Assembly (NCBI GenBank): GCA_900155495.1
Contig: FTLJ01000198.1
Location: 1-64,000, forward strand
Source: Porogramme epimiltina
Taxonomy: Eukaryota > Basidiomycota > Agaricomycetes > Polyporales > Polyporaceae
Direction of reading: 5' to 3'
Length of the DNA: 64,000 nucleotides
Shown: one piece after another, positions 1-11,041 of the stretch
How the letters are laid out: the number at the start of each line of letters is the position of its first letter
How positions within the stretch are numbered: the stretch's first letter is position 1
Translations under genes and position numbers: made by a program
The notes under the pieces: generated by a model
The model's input: only the letters and a program-made list of their open reading frames with translations
The model's database searches: none
What the model was told of the DNA's origin: nothing

Positions 1-975
1 GTCAGCCTTCGCGCATCCGGTCCCAGCGCGCGATGAGACCACAGCGCCCACATCGTACTTCTTTTCCAAACCTGCTTCATCCTACAGTGAGTGGTCGCCT
101 TTCCATTTCCCCTCGCCATTCGCTGCAAGCCCCTTGCCTGTCTTTTCGCATTCAGTGTCAAAACTCCTTCATCCACTCCCCCTCGACAACGCTGTTTCCG
201 CACATACACCTGGAAGCGGAGACATATGCAGACTGATGCGAAGAGGAGAGAGACGGGCATGGGACCTGCGCAGGTTATGCGCCTTCAGGTTCGTCGTCTT
301 TCTTTTACTTCCTCTACATCCATCCCTCTTCTTCGACACGACGCTACCTTGCGATTCGGATGCGCCCCTGCACGCCGCTCCCATCCTTTCATGAGAATCT
401 CTACTCCCGTTCTCCTCCCTTCGCAAATATCAATAGTCTAATATTCCCCTTCATATCCAACTCCAGACGAACGTGAGGCTCTGCTCCGTGTTGTTGCTTC
501 AGAACACCCATTCGAACCATCTTTGCCACATACCAGTTGGGTATCTGGACAACGTCTCCTGACGGAGGTAATGCTCTAGCTGAAGGCGGTCTAGCACAAG
601 CTACAAGTTAGTGCACCTTAGAGGGCCTCGACAACGACGCGCACTACAAACGGCTTAGTGCCTATGCACACGCCTCTGTCCCAATGTGCTACTGTACTGC
701 ATTACGTGCAGCATAGCCTTTGTGCGTCGTCGCTGCGGCTTGAAGGTACGTTCTTCCACCCGTACCCTCGACGACCGGCAGCTTAATCTCCTTTTTCACA
801 ATCCGTCGTACTGCGTTCGCATCGGAACGACCCCCTCAGACAAGAGTTGAATACGGTGCTCACATCCCCGTTGGAAGCGTCCATCACATCATAGTATCAA
901 AATGCGATTGCAGTGTATGTCTTCGCTGGTTTATAAGTGGGGTCGCGTCCACTAACTGCCTCTAGACCCAGCCAC
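1..975. other. no supported gene
   Basis: I see no gene I can support here. Short open frames on both strands have no recognisable motif, no consistent splice pattern and no partner exon. The right end may hold the promoter or missing N-terminal exon(s) of the F-box-type fragment that follows. Confidence 0.4.
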
Positions 976-2036
976 ATGCTTTCCATATCGCCAGTTAGCA
1001 GTCGTATTTGCCTACAGATCGGGCTCTCTACCCTCCCTACATTGTTTCCGTCGCCCTTCAGGTCAAGACTGTTATCGCGTCAACCCCGTCACAACGATGT
1101 CCACATCATTCATATTCCCTCCACAATCACGACCTGTGTCTGGAGCCTCTCTCGACCAGCCGAAGATGATGCGCTGAATGGTCATACGGTGGATGGACAA
1201 GAGGAGGGTCCCGATGTCAACGGCGATATGTATGGTGAACACGGTGAATCCGAAACGGTCTCCGATGGGACCTCCTTTCCGTACCTTCCATGGTACCCCG
1301 AAAGCGCACATTTCGTCCGGCAGTGGTGGCCAACACTCTCTTCCGTCCCACGGCTCAGCTGTACCGTGGTCCTCCTCGCAGACCACGAGCCCGACACCCA
1401 CCGCACGCGCTACGTGCTCGCCCAACACTACTTCAAGGTCCCCCTCGTGGAACGTGACGAGGTGGAGCAGCTTCCCGAGCGGGTGGCAAAGGTGGTCGCC
1501 GAGGTCCTCTCCCCACCCAGCAACGGATTCGCGCTACCGCTGTACAGCTGCCTCCCAAACGGCCGCATCGTGGTCGAGCATCTGGCGTCGGACGACCAGG
1601 GCTGGCCGATCCCGTCGCCCGCGCCGATCACCGCCGCGCGCGACGCCGAACCATCGATGATGCGGTCGGAGCCGTTCGAGGCCGTGTGCGTGTTCGACGA
1701 CATCGACGAGGAAGTGGATCCGGACGGGGCACAGGAGCGGCCGCGGCCGCTGATGGCGGTCGACTTCGGGCACGCGGTGTGGATCGAGTTCGTGTTCCCG
1801 CTCGACGACGATCGCCAGTCGAAACGGCGGCTGCGGACCGGGACGAAATGATGTATGGGCTGGCGCTTCCGGGAGACGGGAGCTCGGCGGGCTCGTTGGA
1901 GGGTGTTGTGAGGACACTGGAGGTACCCGAGGAGCTGTTTTTGGATGCGGTGGAGACTATCAACATCGACCAGAGCCAGGACGCAATCATTATCTCGGTA
2001 CGGGACGGCAAGATCTTCATACTTTGCTATGAATGA
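976..2036 (+). pseudogene. F-box-protein-type C-terminal half with a frame break
   Basis: The first in-frame ATG is at 976. One frame stays open to 1851 and contains a stretch with the pair WW and the motif DFGHAVWIEF. The sequence then continues in another frame to 2036, with VRTLEVPEELFLDAVE and the ending DGKIFILCYE. From memory, these two blocks are adjacent parts of the C-terminal half of one basidiomycete F-box-type protein family (substrate-binding side of SCF ligases), so they belong to one product. No plausible intron separates them: the switch happens around 1820-1850 without a GT...AG pair. A one-base indel or a sequencing error is the simplest reading. No N-terminal F-box is visible upstream. 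Family assignment rests on motif memory only. Confidence 0.4.
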
Positions 2037-3290
2037 GACATGTCGCTTCACGACCGTACATCAGGGCCCCGGTAGTGGCGAAGACACTGTAGGGGGGAGT
2101 GGGTGGGAGATTGGATCGCCGACGTCTACGGTATCAACTTGCATTCCATTTTCGGTAGTCTGGTTTTCAGGTAGTTGGACCGGACATTCACTGTATCGCC
2201 TAACCAGGCAGCATGTATCACCAGGCCTCGAACCGACATACCCTGTCTTAGTTTCAGTACACGAGCCAACTAGCAGGATGACCCGCGCACAGTATCTTCA
2301 CCCAGCACAACCATATATAAACTCTGGTGCAAATAACATCGTAACACAATACCCTCAAAATACCTGCATTACGTAATCGTGTACATTGTATTGGTGGGCG
2401 TCGGTGAGAACAGTGAGCTGAAGCGGCTTCGACGTCTTAACCTCCCATCATCCGCTGTTCGTTTGACGCCCGCGAAGTTCACTGGTGACCATGTTTTACC
2501 CCTCACCGTCTAAGCCCCCTTGTCCTGAATTCTAGGAAATGTTCGAAAATTTGCCAGCTCGTGACTGTGTCGTTATCTAGAAGGCAGCATTGTCTACGGG
2601 TCCGCTTGCACCAACGTCCACAATATATTGTCGAGACGAAGTGAGTCACGGCTCACCCTGGATTCTTTGGGTCGACTCTGACAAAACCATTTTCCAATTC
2701 CGTGGACAGGTTGATGTGACGATAGATGGAAGATGGTGATACTGGCGATAATCAGAAGCCCCTCCCAAAGCTCCGCCATCCGCGAGTTTCTCATGTCAGT
2801 CGGTGGCGGCGTATGCAATTCTCAAGTGGAGGTCTCTCCAAAACTCCACAAGCCTTGATGTGTTCACGAATTTCTATGCGGGCACATCGGTCGCTTTGAC
2901 TCAAGGATCGGAAGCGCGACAGAACGTACAGGGCTAGTATTCCACGCTGAACTGAGGTGAGTGTAATTGGTTCCCGGAGACCCCAGCATGCGGTGATACG
3001 TGCTTCTATTGCAGATCTCTCAAAAAAGTATCTGTTATGCCCTTGTGCCTGGAGAGGAAATGATGCGCCGCGGCATGAAATGCCCCAAGATGTGCTTCCG
3101 TTTGTTGCTGTAAGTACAACGTGCCGTTGTACAGGGGCACGCTGAACAGTTCCGCCCTAAAGGCTTCTAGGATGGCTCTGTTTCGCACAGGTAAATCACG
3201 GCTTTTTGTGTTGCCCTGGGCGGTAGCCACGTGTTCGTGCTTCCCAATCGCACCATTTGATATGCGACGGCCCCGCCCTGGAATGCGCCC
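2037..3290. other. intergenic, nothing supported
   Basis: The interval holds only short open frames without motifs. A B-box-like sequence on the minus strand near 2225-2240 was checked as a tRNA and rejected. The right end leads into the TATA box of the next gene. Confidence 0.4.
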
Positions 3291-3300
3291 TTATAATATA
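3291..3300 (+). promoter_or_regulatory. TATA box of the aspartic-peptidase-like gene
   Basis: The sequence TTATAATATA lies about 80 bases upstream of the ATG at 3381, in the usual position for a fungal TATA element. This supports 3381 as the start over the upstream in-frame extension. Confidence 0.45.
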
Positions 3301-3380
3301 GAGTCGTGCTGCTGCCCTCGACATCCCCGACATCTGTACCCACTCATCCCGTCTCTTCTCTCTGCCACGTCCCCTTTAGT

Positions 3381-6309
3381 ATGGACGAAGTAATATACGT
3401 CGCTCCTGCGGATGAGGATGACCCAGTGTCAGGCCAATTCGGCGTGTTCCCAAAGCTCGACATTGACTCCAATGGGGTGCTGTTTCCGCTCTACTGTCTA
3501 GGGAATTGGGCATACGTAAGCTATGAAGGCATTCTAAAGGCAAGTATAGCTACTAAGCGCGAATGCTTAAATGCATCTAACGTGTTCAACAACAGCTCGA
3601 CGCTATACGCTACAGCACCGAGCCTTATGAAGGCGCACCTCATGGCTACTATATTGTCGACGATCAAGACGACCCCAGTGGTTTGGAGAAAATGATGTTT
3701 TCTTTTTTCCAAGGCGAAGACATATATAGTGCTCTCGAGGTATCTCGAAGCGAACGCCGTTTGACACAGGTGAGTGAAGTGTATGTATATGATAATTCGG
3801 ATTTTTATCGTCACGTTCGCAATATTCAGTCCCCTCATGCCAGCGCTTCCTCCAACACGACAGACACCAGTAGAGCTGTCGGGACAACCATCATTACCAC
3901 GTCTGCGCCGTCTATCCAGGCTGTGAGTCTTCCGCTTACTATGTGTACCATCTTTAAGTGAGAGCTAATCACCATACAAAGACCCGGAAGTCCATATCGT
4001 CTGCAGAGCATTCCGGGGAGCGTTCACCTTCTCCTGGGGGCGCACGCGTGAGGAAGAGCTCGTCTAATAGGTTGGTGCCGATGCCAGACGGTCCACACCC
4101 CACGCCATTCCGGAAGCGTATCTTCTCAGATGAGCAGTCGGCTCGTAGCAACTCGTTAGTGCCACTATATTCCGAACACTGGCAGGGTCCAACAGGCAAG
4201 TGCCACGCTACTCCATATGGAATTAGACAAATTTTGAGCGTTGTTATGATAGAATACACTTACTGCTTAGAAATAGTACGCTATTGCTACTCTAAGACAG
4301 TTATTTCTGTTCATCATGACTCCCCGACAGGGCAAATACGATGTGGTCAGCCATATGCTCATCGATACCGGTAAGTGTACCTCCAAATACCGGTTATGTG
4401 ACTCCCTGGAAGCTGACTAGGTCTCGATATTCTGATAGCGGAGGCGACCACGTGAGTACACTAGAATCATACATTTCTACACCTGGCCTAACAAACACAC
4501 AGCTGGATTTTGGCCCACGGATTCGAGGGCATTCGAGGAAAGGAAACATTTTCCTGGCTTGAGAACGATCCAGACAGACGTCAGCACCCGTCTCTCTACC
4601 GACACACGGTGGCGAAAGGACCGATACGGGATAGACTAGAATCAGTGACTCAAACGTACACAAATGGGGCTGTTGCTGGTGAGTATCAACACATTTGTCA
4701 TCGAAGATATTCTTACACTGTCCAATGAGAATTGGAACGATGGGGATCTAATCACAACACTCTTTTCTCTGTGCCTTGCTGGAACTGGGACGAGATGAAA
4801 CACTGCATATTGGCGTTGGAGTTCCCGTTAATAGCGGCCAAAGCGGTGAACAAATCGTTCCTTTATGGCGTACATGACGGGGTTTTGGGACTTGCTACCC
4901 CTAGGTACGTCATCTACGCATTCCGAAATTGAAGTTAATCGCCAAACGCCGATATAACACGTCTCTGTTGTAGGAGTACATCACCATGGAAGCTTCTTTG
5001 CAGTAATAACGGCCCTATTGTTTGTTTATTTTCAACTCTCCTGCCTACTACGTGCTCATTCGAAGTTCATAGAGTTTCTGGGGCTCTCTCCAGGGAGCTA
5101 CTGGGGGACGGCTTGTCGAAGACGTGGGGAACCGTCGTTCACGATTACTAAGATGCGACTGTACTGACCCGGCCCGTTTGTAGCCATGGCAGGTCACCAT
5201 ACGTCTTGTTTACCCGCTGGACAGGATCTCACCACGTGAAGATTTTGACCGTAGTGAGAGGTAAGCATTGGGTACCTTAAGCCTCCCATGTGTCCCGAAA
5301 ACATTCAGACCACTTTCTTGTTTAGAACCAAGGATGCCCTATACTTCGGTCGCTACTGGCCTTGGTCGATGCATACCCTGGACGCTGGGATACACCCTCC
5401 GCGCTTCCAAGAGGGCTGTATTCGTGTCTTCGAGATTGGCAGTACATCGAACTACCCCTGGGCGGTAGCTTTGACGTCAATGACTCTCCTCCTCCCTAAG
5501 AAGGTACCTCCCAACCGACTCTCGTGGAGCGATGAAGAGTGGGAGAAAGTAGCTGTCACCGTCCCTACCGCCGACAGCAAGCTTTGCGAGACGGGAACGC
5601 TTGTTGTGTTGGATACTGGTGAGACATACCTTGGGATTTCATTGTTACAGATGTTCTGAAATTGAGTGCAGGATGCACTAGCACCTACCTCCCGGAGGAG
5701 GTCGTCAACGCAATCGATGAACAATGGATTCCCCGTTTGCTCTCTCGTGGCGGAGCTCTTCGCGCAGGGTCGTCCGCTGAGAATGTTGTGGATGTGCAAC
5801 ACGCCGATCTCCTTTTCGAGTTTGTGGGGGTTGATGGCAAACCGGTGTTGCACAGATGTTCGGCGCGGGAGTTCCTTTCCTCCCCTTGGTACACGCCGCC
5901 GATTCGGGGCCCATGGGATGCTGCGAAGGAGGGATTAGAAAGTGACAGGCAGCTTCTTTGTAACCTAGTCTTTCCGATGCGGGATAGGCGGAATATGCCC
6001 AAGGTGGGGACACTGGGATTGGTGAGTCGCTATCTCGTGTCGACTATTGCCTCTGTAAATGTTTGATCCACCCTCATATAGAACTTCTTTTGGACTGCGT
6101 TCGTGCACCTTAATGCTACAGCACACTCCGAAAGAAGCAACCCGCAGGCGAACGATTCTATGCCATTTGTTCGACTCGCACCTCAACGAGGAATCGAGGA
6201 AACGGACGGAACGAAAGTATACAATGGAACGTGTTACCAGGTCAATGAAAATGGGCTGTCCGGATACAAGATGGTTCATCAAGAGCACAGGATGGAGTTT
6301 GCTATGTGA
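3381..6309 (+). CDS. A1-family aspartic-peptidase-like protein, multi-exon
   Basis: A pepsin-type bilobal aspartic peptidase cleaves proteins with two catalytic Asp residues, one in each lobe. Many short exons can be followed. Exon 1 (MDEVIYVAPADEDD..) ends before GTAAGC at 3520. An exon near 4340-4370 encodes SHMLIDT and splices to give DTAEATTWILAH, in register with the usual DTGSSNTW. An exon near 4800-4900 contains DGVLGLATP, the usual D-G-hydrophobic-LGL motif. The exon ending near 5620 plus the one starting at 5673 give VVLDTGCTSTYLPEEV, the C-lobe DTG. The last exon starts NFFWTAFV and stops at 6309. The N-lobe motif therefore reads DTA instead of DTG. The junctions near 4195-4330 and 4940-5260 could not be resolved with clean GT-AG sites, so exon decay or mis-splicing is possible. 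There is no obvious signal peptide at the chosen start. It could be a non-peptidase homologue. Confidence 0.6.
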
Positions 6310-6694
6310 TCGGTCCCCGCTATCGTGTATGTATACTCTTAGGGTTCAGAGAACGTGCCGGGAGTAGGGGGAGAGGTCGCGAAACTTTGTGAACTAGACA
6401 AGCAGTAGTAATTGAGACACCTCATTCGAAAACCACCACCTCGATATGAGTGAAGGCCTCGAGCCACGCACGGCACAGCATGTGGACGCTGCTGTACACG
6501 CTTCGGTCGGGCTTTAGCCGGTGTACTAGGGCGGTCGAGGAATTGTGTTGTACGACTCGCATGCACATAGGCACCGAGCCACTTTTTATACCTGCTGGAG
6601 ATAATCAAAACTACAAGATGCAGATACGACGTTCACAATCCAAAGCAACAAAGCCGCAACCACACCGGCGAAGGCGAAGAACGAAAATCGGCCC
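6310..6694. other. convergent spacer, nothing supported
   Basis: This is the tail-to-tail space between the peptidase-like gene and the minus-strand membrane protein. It presumably holds both 3' ends. No motif is recognised. Confidence 0.4.
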
Positions 6695-8307
6695 TCAGAG
6701 CGTCAACTGCACGGGGGCGTTCGACGTCGACAGCTCGATCTTGCCCTTCTCCTCGCCACCCTGCTCCCACGCCACGTAACCCTGCGCGGTGCCCCGCGCT
6801 CCGTGGTGCAGCCTGCGACGCGTGCGCCCCTGCCCGCTCGGATCCGTCACAGGCCGCGCCTCCACCGTGGGGCGGAAGAACGTGGACGTGGACAGGTCGA
6901 ACGTGCCCTCGAACGCCTCGTGCAAGAACGCGCTCGCGCGGCCGTTGGACGTCCGACCGACAGCGGAGAGGTGGCCGTTGAGGGGCATCGAGACGACGTT
7001 CAGGTCAAGCGGGGAGTTGATGGTGTGTGCGTCGACAAGGAAGGAGCCGTTGGTAGAGGAAGTGAGGTTTGAGATGAGCGTGAGGGTGCCCTCGATATGA
7101 CTGGTATTGCCGGAACTATGTCAGCTATGTAGAGCGGGGAGTGAGAAGAGTGCGCACCCATTCTGCGTCCTCATGGTCAACTCCGTGGGTGTCTCTTCGT
7201 TGCCGTTCACCAGGTCGGCACGAGCGGTGATGGGCGAGTTGGAGGTAACGAGGTCGAGAGAAGTGAGGACCTTGAACTCCCCCGAGATCGGCCCGTTGCT
7301 CGTGTGGAACGTAACAATGTTGCCGCTCAAGGACTGCGCCCAACTCGTCAGCCCATGTGGTTAAGGTCGGGGCCTCGGGAGATCAGCGCACCTCGACCCG
7401 GATGGGCATGTTGCTCGTGCTCAGCGAGATCTTGTCAAAGTACGCTGAGTTCGCGAGCGCGCCCAAGTAGTGCGCGAACAGCTTCATCGACGTCCTAAAC
7501 GAGTTTAGCTTGAGCGGCGCATTGCCCTTTGCCGCCGGAAGCTTCACGTGGATCTCGAAGTTGAGCAGGTCTTCTTGCCGGCGGCCCCGGTGCGGCCACT
7601 CCGGGGTCTACGGGAAATAGTCAGAACTGCGAGTTCTGTCGGCATATTGATGGTGGCAACATACAAAGATACCGAGTCCCCAATCGTCATCCGCCGGGTG
7701 CCGACTACACACCGTCGTCTCGTCGAGGAGGTCTTGGCGGTAGTAATGAACATCGACGTCCACGACGGCCTTGTCCGTGCCGACGTCCGTGCTCTGCGAG
7801 ACCTCGAAAGAGCCCACGGCGAGCGGGCCCTCAGTGAGGAAGAAGAGCTCGGCAACGTCGACGGGGAGCTCGAACGACGTGTGCGCGTGGTACGGATAAC
7901 GAGTGTGGCTGCGATCCGGATACGTCGGGGTCCACGACGCCTCCTCGGAGCACGCAGTCGGATGTGCAGGGATCAGCACGTCGTCCCCCGCGAAGCCCTG
8001 TTGAGCGTAAGGTAATGAGCGCCTGTGATTGCTTTAGAACAAGAGATGGACTGACGAGCTTGCGTTGGACAAACCGGAGCCAGTGGCTGTGAAGGAGAAG
8101 ATGCAGCGCCACGACTGCAAGAAAAGCGCAGACAAACAAGTGCCAGAAACGGCGCCTGCGGGCGTTCCTGGGGCGATCCAAGACGACAGCCTCCGTGGGA
8201 GGCTGGTAGTAGTAGACACGGTGGGCACCTTGATAGTTCGCGGGTACCGGGGGAGACACGAGCGGTGTCTTCTCCGGCGCGGCTTGACCAGCTGGTGCAG
8301 GATACAT
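6695..8307 (-). CDS. single-pass membrane protein with repetitive beta domain (DUF7330/DUF4097-like)
   Basis: The 460-aa model has five exons: 8307-8056, 7997-7665, 7607-7392, 7333-7158 and 7100-6695. All junctions are GT-AG and in frame. The first 60 residues are rich in Pro and polar residues (MYPAPAGQAAPEKTPLVSPP..). A basic NARRRRFWH then leads into one membrane helix (LFVCAFLAVVALHLLL), which suggests an N-in, C-out topology. The lumenal or extracellular part contains repeated STSNAPI / LTSSTNGS / VTSNSPIT strands typical of right-handed beta-solenoid or adhesin-like domains. The start codon at 8307 is preferred because the 38 upstream in-frame residues lack an ATG. I recall similar basidiomycete proteins annotated as DUF7330, but the name is unverified and the function unknown. 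Confidence 0.7.
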
Positions 8308-9045
8308 GGCGGTGGGCGGTAGTGTACGATCGTTGGACGGCGAAGGGACAAAATGATGTGGGCGGGCCTTAAGTACCAGGTACGCTTGTGCCCCGGATCC
8401 GAGATCAATAAATTGACACACGGCGTCGAGACATTGCGCGGTGATGCACAGTTGACTGGCCCGCGCGGGCCGACACTAGCGGAGCGACAAGAGGTGTGCA
8501 TAGTGCGGGAGCGCGTGGGGCGTATGTTCTGCGCAGCCGGTTCGGGGAGCACGATGTTGGAGGCCCGTGTGGACGATGGGCCACTGGTGTGCTGCGCGGG
8601 CGCGGGCGCAGTGCTTGAGCTTGAGCGCCGAGCCCACCAGGCATCCGGGGGCTGCGGCGACGATGACTCTGAGCGGGATGTTATTAGCGCCCTCGAGCTC
8701 AATTGTGAAGGTCGTTCCTGAACCCACCGAGGAATGTCCCTGGTGCACACGTACTTGTGTAGCAGCGAATCTAGCGATCGAGGCGGCGATTATCGAATCC
8801 CGCCTGCGGACTCGAGTCATCCACGTTCGATCAATGACATCACGAGGTGCACAGTAACGGCGCCTCTCATCCAATATTGCCCATGGCCAAATTTGTGAGG
8901 GATGTGTTTTGACAACATGTCCTGGTAGGGAAACAAACGCATTCGATAACGTGAGAATGACATAGTGTAGCATAAAACATAGAGCATACAGTAGCATAAG
9001 ACATATGACAGTCCTTGAGAGCCCACGCTTTTCTTTCAATCTATA
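8308..9045. other. spacer upstream of the DUF7330-like gene
   Basis: The interval should hold the promoter of the minus-strand membrane protein gene and the 3' end of the next minus-strand gene. A 187-residue open frame on the minus strand has a hydrophobic start, but it shows no motif, no splice partner and no homologous feel, so I do not call it. Confidence 0.35.
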
Positions 9046-10351
9046 TCAGGCAAACGACCCGTCGGACTCAGACGCGTCCAAATCCTGCGCCATTTGAGCC
9101 GCCCACTCGCGCGCAGCCGCGCGTTGGCGCTCCACATCCTCGATTTCTTCTTCCGTTAGGAACAGTACCTCGAGGCCCGCAATGGTCCATGCGCAGCCCA
9201 TCTTCGCGAGCCACCAGAGGATCGCGAGGCATGCGCAGGCGACGCCAAATATCGGGAAGGCGAGGACTGCGATGACCGGGAGAGCGATGTCGGCGAGGCG
9301 TTGGGCGGGGTGGTGCAGGAGTTGGAAGAGAAGGAGCATCATGCCGAGGATGGTCCAGAGGGAGACTTGAATCGTTGTGTTTGCAGTGCAAAAGGCGAAT
9401 GAGGGGGCGGCGCATACGAGGCGGCGAAGGACGGCAGGGGAGGAGGCTAGTGCGTCGCCGGCGAGTTGCGCAGCCTGCCGCGGGAGCTGCTTGACAGAGG
9501 TACGCGCTTGACGCGCAGCTTGCATGTGCGGGGTAGGACATTCTGCTCGGATGGAGTGAGAAATGGCGGGTGCGCCCGCAGCTGGAGAGCTCTCACCGAC
9601 TACGCCAATCACGCGATGTCCATCTAATAGCACCTTGATCGCCAGAGCGGAGAGCCGCTCTGAAGGGTACCTTGAGACGTGCGGCATCCCTCGATTCGCG
9701 TCGAGAATCTGAGGAGGTGATTAGGAATGAGCTAGATTGAAGACGCGGATGCATACTCACATGGCAGTTCTCCATTCCCCACGTACGCATCGCAGGGCGC
9801 AGGTCAACACCTCCGTCCGCATCGAAAGGAAGGTCCATCCACAGCTCCCCAAGGTCCTTGGGCCACTGACGTATTGCTTCGGCGCTGGGGTACCATTTGA
9901 TACGGACGGATCTGGGTTGGAGGTGCGCTGTCAACACAGGCCATAAACACGTTAACGGCACATGACGGACGCACCCTTTGGATGGCGGCGCAGGACGACG
10001 CGAAGCGTGCCCCAGCATCTGCCTCGACCGCATCTCGGGGGATCCGCACGGTGCGCAGACCAAATCGCGTGCGATGTGCGCCCCGAATTGCACCTTGCGT
10101 GATGCCTTCCCGTCCACCAACTTGACCATCTTGCCCGCAACGTCGAACTCATCGCCCGCCCAATGTATGAACTGAAGCGGGTGCGCAAGGGAGTACGCAA
10201 AGAGGGCGGAGAGGTGGTAGACGCGGTTACTCGGGGTCCAGGAGTAGCCAGGGGGCGGGGTGGTGAGGACGTGCACGACGTCTGCGAACGCGGGCGCGTC
10301 CGCGTAGTGGTCGTCGGCCGCGATGGTCTGGGTGCGTACGATGCTGGCCAT
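9046..10351 (-). CDS. two-helix membrane protein of unknown function
   Basis: The 417-aa model has two exons, 10351-9761 and 9708-9046, joined by a clean GTGAGT...CTCAG intron that keeps frame (..MENCH / ILDANRG..). The ATG at 10349-10351 opens MASIVRTQTIAADDHYAD. The N-terminal half is soluble and rich in Trp and Pro (LGELWMDLPFDADGG). The C-terminal half holds two hydrophobic segments (VSLWTILGMMLLLFQLL and IALPVIAVLAFPIFGVACACLAILWW, about residues 315-375). It ends in a short charged tail with TEEEIEDVERQRAAAREWAAQ and DLDASESDGSFA. I do not recognise the family. A candidate 47-nt intron near 9945-9990 was rejected because splicing it destroys the frame. Helices plus acidic tail suggest a hairpin in an internal membrane with both ends cytosolic (inference). 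Confidence 0.6.
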
Positions 10352-11041
10352 GGTCGTCCCGGTGGATGCGAGGATCAGAGGCGTCGGACGCGATAAAATT
10401 CATGGTGTTCAGAAATTATATGAGGCTTCGCGCGAGAGTACAAGGTCTCTAACGGCTTGGACATGGGAGGCGAGATTCGCGGCCATATAAGGTGTGCGTT
10501 GAGAGATTGAAGTCCGGTATACCTTCCTTCTGTGACCAAAGGCATTGAAAGAACCATCGGCGCACGGTAGAGAAGGTCGGAGCCAAAAAGGGTACAACGG
10601 CGGGCGAGGAGAGGGGACGAACGAAAGCGCCAGGCAGTGCCGTCAAGGAAGAGGGAGAGACAGATACCAGAAATGGCTTCCGTTGTTCAAATCGTTACTT
10701 ATGCGTGTCATCCTTCTACTTATTATATGCGGTGTCAACATTAGGGTTAGGGTTATATGGCTTCGCCGCTCGATTGACTTAGCTCTCGATGACAGGCCTA
10801 AGCTTGTAACAAGTACAACAAACACAACTTTCGTGTACCGATACCCTTGCTATTACTCGTAGACTAGTCCTCGTCATCTACTGACATTCACTATCTGGAA
10901 ATGCATAGCTACCATATTACAGATGGTGCACTTACGGAATGGAGAATGGCTACCAGCGCCGCTGCCACCAAGTGCCCACAAATCACACTTTCCGCGGCGC
11001 AGCGCGGTTGAACACAAGGGGGAAATGAAAATGCTATACTG
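10352..11041. other. spacer with telomere-like hexamers
   Basis: No gene is supported. Around 10739-10756 the sequence contains two TTAGGG hexamers and a partial third, identical to the common fungal telomere repeat. Confidence 0.5.

Noticed and set aside
2220..2295. tRNA on the minus strand (GGTTCGAGGCC resembles a B box)
   Set aside because: The neighbouring sequence does not form anticodon or T-arm stems, and no acceptor stem pairs.
8476..9039. 187-residue open frame on the minus strand with a hydrophobic start
   Set aside because: No motif, no splice partner, and it lies where promoter and 3' flanks of called genes are expected.
9940..9990. 47-nt intron in the two-helix membrane protein gene
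   Set aside because: Removing it shifts into a frame that stops soon, while the unspliced frame continues to the next clean intron.
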